Shown here piece after piece: positions 4,587-7,432 of a stretch of 7,432 nt of DNA. The notes under the pieces are model-generated. The model saw only the letters and a list, made by a program, of their open reading frames with translations, was not told the DNA's origin and did not search any database. How positions within the stretch are numbered: the first letter of the stretch is position 1; the number at the start of each line of letters is the position of its first letter. This DNA is from an uncultured Clostridia bacterium (lineage in GTDB: Bacteria > Bacillota > Clostridia > Peptostreptococcales > Anaerovoracaceae). Both the position numbers and the translations under genes were made by a program. Where the stretch lies: NCBI GenBank assembly GCA_945788655.1, contig CALZMV010000063.1:1-7432 (forward strand), written 5' to 3'.

Positions 4587-5873
4587 TTACTCTTCGTCCT
4601 TTGGAGGCATCGAAATTGTTTCTACAAAGTCCTCAAAATCCTCAAAGATACTGTTCATAAAGTCATAGAGAACGGGATCCCTGAATTCGTACTTGGAAAC
4701 AGGAACCACAAAAGGTGCCATGTATGAGTGTGCAAGGTCATCTTCCATTGCCTGTATGTTTTCAAGGCTGTAGGCTGCCAGAATGAGCTGGCTGTTATCC
4801 ACCAGAAAGTACACCCCAAGAACATCATCGTTAAGAATATATGTCTTCTTCTTGACATGGTCGTTATTAGGCTGGAAAACCATAAACAATGTGCCATTAT
4901 CATATTCCGTAGTCATAGCCTTTCTGGTCAGCTTGGTGGCGCTGATGTCAAAAGGAGGGGCAGAAGGAATAAGATCGGTCACCGTAACAAATTCAGTTCT
5001 TGAAGTCATGAGAGATGCTTCTTGAGTGGTGACCCTGAAGGAAGAAATCTTTTCATATTTTACAACTCTCAGCTGATCCAGTGTAACCTGTGTAACGAGA
5101 AGAAAATACTTGCCGCTGTATTCGATGAGGGATTCGCACATATATGATTTTAACGTATCAAAGGTGCCAAAATCCTTATCGTCATCAGTTGAGTGATATC
5201 TTGTATTAGAACCGCTTATCTCGTCAGGCGCTTCCTCTATTACATTGCGAAGCAGTGTTGCACCTTTGTGCTCAGGGAAAAGGTTCGTTCTAACATAGCC
5301 CTTGGTCAGGAATTTGGCTGCACCGAAATCTTTGCCGAAGCAGCGCATAAGGAAATAGTTTATAACCTGATAAGGAGAATCTATAATAGGACATTGCTTG
5401 CACATCAAAATAAAGCTTTCCTTTTCGGTAAGCTCAACCCTTGGGGCGAGTAGGAACTCATATTCATCTCTGTTTCCAGGTAAAGGAAGGTTGCTTTTGA
5501 GAGTTAATTCTACATAGCTTTGAACCATGTAGACTGCTTCTCTTTCGCTTATTTGGATTTTATGAGCACCAAGGCCACCGATTATGCTGTTTTCTAGTTT
5601 TGTCAGTTCCTCTATTTCGTGGGGTTCTCCTGAACATAGCAGGCTCTTGTAAGTATCGAAGCCGTTTTCCTCTGCATCAAAATAATAGAACTGATAAAAA
5701 TCTCTGAAGCGGGTATTCTTAGGAAGCTTCCAATGTATCGTCATGCCGACTACACCCATAAGTCTTGTGTCGGTAATATGTGCTGAAACGAACTCCTTAT
5801 AGCTGTCAGAATGTTTCTCTGAAAGACCTCCCGGAATAACCCTAAATGGATTCTGAATATTTTTGTTAGTCAC
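4587..5873 (-). CDS. Uncharacterised 428-aa cytoplasmic protein upstream of rsgA
   Basis: I do not recognise this family. The product starts (V/M)TNKNIQNPFRVIPGG and shows no signal peptide and no membrane segment, so it is probably cytosolic and multi-domain. Visible points: a conserved-looking GVVGMTIHWKLP block (40-51), ENSIIGGLGAHKIQISEREAVYMV (about 94-117), a single CxxC pair (Cys158, Cys161) in LMCKQCP, then beta-rich stretches such as GKYFLLVTQVTLDQLRVVKYEKISSFRVTT (254-283) and VLGVYFLVDNSQLILAAYSL (351-370). It ends in an acidic tail (EDFEDFVETISMPPKDEE). The start is taken as GTG 5871-5873 because GAGGT lies 7 nt upstream (5881-5885). The open frame extends to an ATG at 5933, but that overlaps the promoter. 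It shares a transcript with rsgA, which might hint at ribosome or translation work, but co-transcription alone does not show it. Confidence 0.85.
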   Translation of the reverse strand: MTNKNIQNPFRVIPGGLSEKHSDSYKEFVSAHITDTRLMGVVGMTIHWKLPKNTRFRDFYQFYYFDAEENGFDTYKSLLCSGEPHEIEELTKLENSIIGGLGAHKIQISEREAVYMVQSYVELTLKSNLPLPGNRDEYEFLLAPRVELTEKESFILMCKQCPIIDSPYQVINYFLMRCFGKDFGAAKFLTKGYVRTNLFPEHKGATLLRNVIEEAPDEISGSNTRYHSTDDDKDFGTFDTLKSYMCESLIEYSGKYFLLVTQVTLDQLRVVKYEKISSFRVTTQEASLMTSRTEFVTVTDLIPSAPPFDISATKLTRKAMTTEYDNGTLFMVFQPNNDHVKKKTYILNDDVLGVYFLVDNSQLILAAYSLENIQAMEDDLAHSYMAPFVVPVSKYEFRDPVLYDFMNSIFEDFEDFVETISMPPKDEE

Positions 5874-5905
5874 GTTTAATACCTCATATAAAAGTGTATA
5901 TATAA

Positions 5906-5933
5906 AGTATACCTTATTTCGATAAAAAAACAA
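5906..5933 (-). promoter_or_regulatory. Sigma-A promoter of the 428-aa gene and rsgA operon
   Basis: On the minus strand: -35 TTGTTT (5928-5933), 16-nt spacer, -10 TATACT (5906-5911). Start of transcription is expected near 5899, giving a short leader before GTG 5873. The -10 matches well and the -35 moderately. It stands back to back with the metK promoter, with 19 bp between the two -35 boxes. Confidence 0.65.
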
Positions 5934-5952
5934 TATTTTATTATCTTAACTG

Positions 5953-5980
5953 TTGACAATGAAGTGGAAAGATATATAAT
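5953..5980 (+). promoter_or_regulatory. Sigma-A promoter of metK
   Basis: TTGACA (5953-5958), 16-nt spacer, TATAAT (5975-5980): both boxes are exact consensus. Start of transcription is expected near 5987, about 20 nt before the riboswitch P1 helix. This strong promoter suits a gene whose output is set later by attenuation. Confidence 0.92.
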
Positions 5981-6007
5981 ATTATGTGCAAGTTTTAAAA
6001 ATTGAAA

Positions 6008-6117
6008 TCCTTATTAAGAGAGGCAGAGGGAATAGGCCCTGTGAAGCCCGGCAACCTAGGTGTTTATCAGAACATAAAAGGTGCTAAATCCTACAGATTT
6101 TTTCTGAAAGATGAGGA
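6008..6117 (+). promoter_or_regulatory. SAM-I (S-box) riboswitch aptamer
   Basis: A complete class I SAM aptamer. P1 pairs TCCTTAT (6008-6014) with ATGAGGA (6111-6117). P2 contains AGGC/GCCC-side pairs and AGGG (6027-6030) with CCCT (6037-6040), plus the kink-turn GTGAAG. The conserved CCCGGCAACCT follows, then P3 (ACCT/AGGT outer, TTTAT 6063-6067 with ATAAA 6074-6078), GGTGCTAAATCC, and P4 CAGA (6094-6097) with TCTG (6103-6106). The family's pseudoknot is supported: P2-loop TAGG (6033-6036) can pair with CCTA (6090-6093). SAM binding stabilises P1. That frees the terminator and lowers metK transcription, so SAM limits its own synthesis. Confidence 0.97.
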
Positions 6118-6146
6118 ACGTTAACTAAGTAATTATGCCTCTCTTT
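6107..6146 (+). promoter_or_regulatory. Antiterminator helix of the SAM riboswitch
   Basis: AAAGA (6107-6111), a bulged T6112 and GAGG (6113-6116) can pair with CCTCTCTTT (6138-6146), giving nine base pairs. The first strand overlaps the 3' side of P1 and the second is the 5' arm of the terminator. P1 plus terminator and antiterminator therefore exclude each other, giving a standard SAM-OFF switch. Confidence 0.8.
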
Positions 6147-6162
6147 CAAAGAGAGGTTTTTT
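6138..6162 (+). terminator. Riboswitch-controlled intrinsic terminator
   Basis: CCTCTCTTT and AAAGAGAGG form a near-perfect hairpin around a small loop, followed by TTTTTT (6157-6162). It lies between the aptamer and the metK ribosome binding site, the expected place of an S-box attenuator. Confidence 0.95.
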
Positions 6163-6189
6163 AGTTTAGATAAGGATAGAGATTAGAAA

Positions 6190-6195
6190 GGGAGG
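6190..6195 (+). promoter_or_regulatory. metK ribosome binding site
   Basis: GGGAGG lies 6 nt before ATG 6202, downstream of the attenuator. The site is not itself part of the terminator, so control is at transcription rather than at translation. Confidence 0.85.
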
Positions 6196-6201
6196 ACAAA
6201 C

Positions 6202-7386
6202 ATGAAAAGACTATTTACATCAGAATCAGTAACTGAAGGGCATCCTGATAAAATGTGTGACCAGATTTCAGATGCTATCTTAGACGCTATTCTTGAGCAG
6301 GACCCATATGGAAGAGTTGCCTGCGAAACTACAACTACTACAGGTTACGCAATGCTAATGGGCGAAATCAGCACAAGCTGCTATGTTGACATTCCAAAGA
6401 CTGTTAGAAAGGTTATCACAGACATCGGTTATGACCGCGCAAAATACGGTTTTGACGGCCAGACTTGTGCAATCCTTACTGCAATCGACGAACAGTCTGC
6501 AGATATCGCAATGGGTGTTGATAAGGCTCTTGAATACAAGGAAGGCACATTAGACGACCAGATTGACACAATCGGTGCAGGAGACCAGGGTATTATGTTC
6601 GGCTTCGCATGTAACGAAACACCAGAATTAATGCCAATGCCAATCGCACTTGCTCACAAGCTGGCAAGAAGACTTACAGAAGTAAGAAAGAACGGCACTC
6701 TGACATATTTAAGACCTGATGGCAAGACTCAGGTTACAGTTGAATACGACGGCGACAAGGTTAAGAGAATAGATACAGTTCTTATTTCCACTCAGCACGA
6801 CCCTGAAGCTACTCAGGAACAGATCAAGGCTGACCTTATTGAACACGTAATCAAGCCTGTAATTCCTGCTGAATTATTAGACGACGAAACTAAGTACTTC
6901 GTTAACCCAACAGGCAGATTCGTAATCGGCGGTCCTCACGGAGATTCCGGTTTAACAGGAAGAAAAATTATCGTAGATACTTATGGTGGATATGCTCGTC
7001 ACGGCGGCGGTGCATTCTCCGGAAAAGACCCTACAAAGGTTGACCGTTCCGCGACTTATGCAGCCAGATATGCAGCAAAGAACATCGTTGCAGCAGGACT
7101 TGCCGACAAGTGCGAAATCCAGCTGGCATATGCAATAGGTGTTGCTAAGCCTGTATCAATCCTTGTTGATACATTCGGAACAGGTAAGATTGACGATGAA
7201 AAGATTGCAGAATTAGTTGAAAAGAACTTCGACTTAAGACCTGCAGCAATCATCAGAGATTTAGACTTGAGAAGACCTATCTACAGACAGACTGCAGCAT
7301 ACGGCCACTTTGGAAGAACTGATATCGATCTTCCATGGGAACACACAGACAAGGCTGAAACATTAAGAGAACAGGCTGGATTATAA
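6202..7386 (+). CDS. metK: S-adenosylmethionine synthase (methionine adenosyltransferase)
   Basis: A complete 394-aa enzyme that makes SAM from methionine and ATP, splitting tripolyphosphate; the family acts as a cytosolic homotetramer or dimer. Visible motifs: FTSESVTEGHPDK (5-17) with the conserved His14, Asp16 and Lys17, the signature GAGDQGIMFGFA (125-136), and the second signature in GGPHGDSGLTGRK (243-255), followed by GGGAFSGKDPTKVDRS (268-283), which includes phosphate-binding Lys and Asp residues. The C-terminus DLDLRRPIYRQTAAYGHFGR is typical. The length is usual for the family. Codon use leans to C-ending codons (GAC, AAC, ATC, TTC) more than in the neighbours, as expected for a highly expressed gene in such a genome. 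It is controlled by the upstream SAM riboswitch. After the TAA, 46 bases remain with no recognisable feature. Confidence 0.98.
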   Translation: MKRLFTSESVTEGHPDKMCDQISDAILDAILEQDPYGRVACETTTTTGYAMLMGEISTSCYVDIPKTVRKVITDIGYDRAKYGFDGQTCAILTAIDEQSADIAMGVDKALEYKEGTLDDQIDTIGAGDQGIMFGFACNETPELMPMPIALAHKLARRLTEVRKNGTLTYLRPDGKTQVTVEYDGDKVKRIDTVLISTQHDPEATQEQIKADLIEHVIKPVIPAELLDDETKYFVNPTGRFVIGGPHGDSGLTGRKIIVDTYGGYARHGGGAFSGKDPTKVDRSATYAARYAAKNIVAAGLADKCEIQLAYAIGVAKPVSILVDTFGTGKIDDEKIAELVEKNFDLRPAAIIRDLDLRRPIYRQTAAYGHFGRTDIDLPWEHTDKAETLREQAGL

Positions 7387-7432
7387 TCTGTCGTAAAGAT
7401 AATATGAAAAACTATGGTGTAGCCCTTTTGGA

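Noticed and set aside
4795..4803. Third DnaA-like box, TTATCCACC
   Set aside because: One mismatch and inside a coding region. One-mismatch sites are expected about once or twice by chance in a window this size.
5874..5933. N-terminal extension of the 428-aa protein (20 extra residues)
   Set aside because: It covers the promoter -10 and -35. GTG 5873 with GAGGT upstream fits better.
1..7432. CRISPR array, tRNA, insertion sequence or prophage content
   Set aside because: No regularly spaced repeats, cloverleaf sequence, transposase motif or phage gene is visible. The window looks like ordinary chromosomal backbone.

Overview
The window reads as chromosomal DNA of a low-GC anaerobic Firmicute of the Clostridia type. 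Support for this comes from strong AGGAGG-type ribosome binding sites, sigma-A promoters close to consensus, a class I SAM riboswitch in front of metK, and a CwlD-like amidase of the kind used in spore cortex maturation. No rRNA, tRNA, CRISPR array, transposase or phage gene is visible. The species cannot be named from the sequence alone.

Layout. (1) 1-266 (+) is the 3' end of a 3D-domain cell-wall protein. It converges on (2) 341-1564 (-), a stand-alone alanyl-tRNA editing protein of the long AlaX type, and the two share a bidirectional terminator at 280-316. (3) 1669-2457 (+) is a CwlD-like N-acetylmuramoyl-L-alanine amidase. (4) 2458-2708 is AT-rich and has no confident gene. It carries two perfect DnaA boxes in inverted orientation, a 16-bp perfect palindrome, a possible 38-aa ORF and, at its 3' end, the promoter of the next gene. 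(5) 2754-3377 (+) is a three-helix membrane protein with a DUF4282-like core and an acidic, cysteine-rich tail. (6) 3405-3479 holds two terminator hairpins between convergent genes. (7) 3470-4522 (-) is rsgA, a ribosome assembly GTPase, lying behind (8) 4587-5873 (-), an unrecognised 428-aa protein in the same probable operon. (9) 5874-6201 is a divergent control region with one promoter for each direction and a complete SAM-I riboswitch and terminator. (10) 6202-7386 (+) is metK, SAM synthetase.

For four genes the longest open frame is not the likely gene. AlaX, the DUF4282-like gene, rsgA and the 428-aa gene all have internal starts with good ribosome binding sites, and in three of them the upstream extension runs through the gene's own promoter. 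The CDS entries use the corrected starts.

How the parts relate. metK is controlled by its own product through transcription attenuation. AlaX and RsgA are both translation quality or assembly factors, and the 3D protein and CwlD are both cell-wall enzymes, but apart from the 428-aa gene and rsgA no multi-gene pathway is evident. The least explained parts are the DnaA-box interval, the cysteine-rich membrane protein and the 428-aa partner of rsgA.
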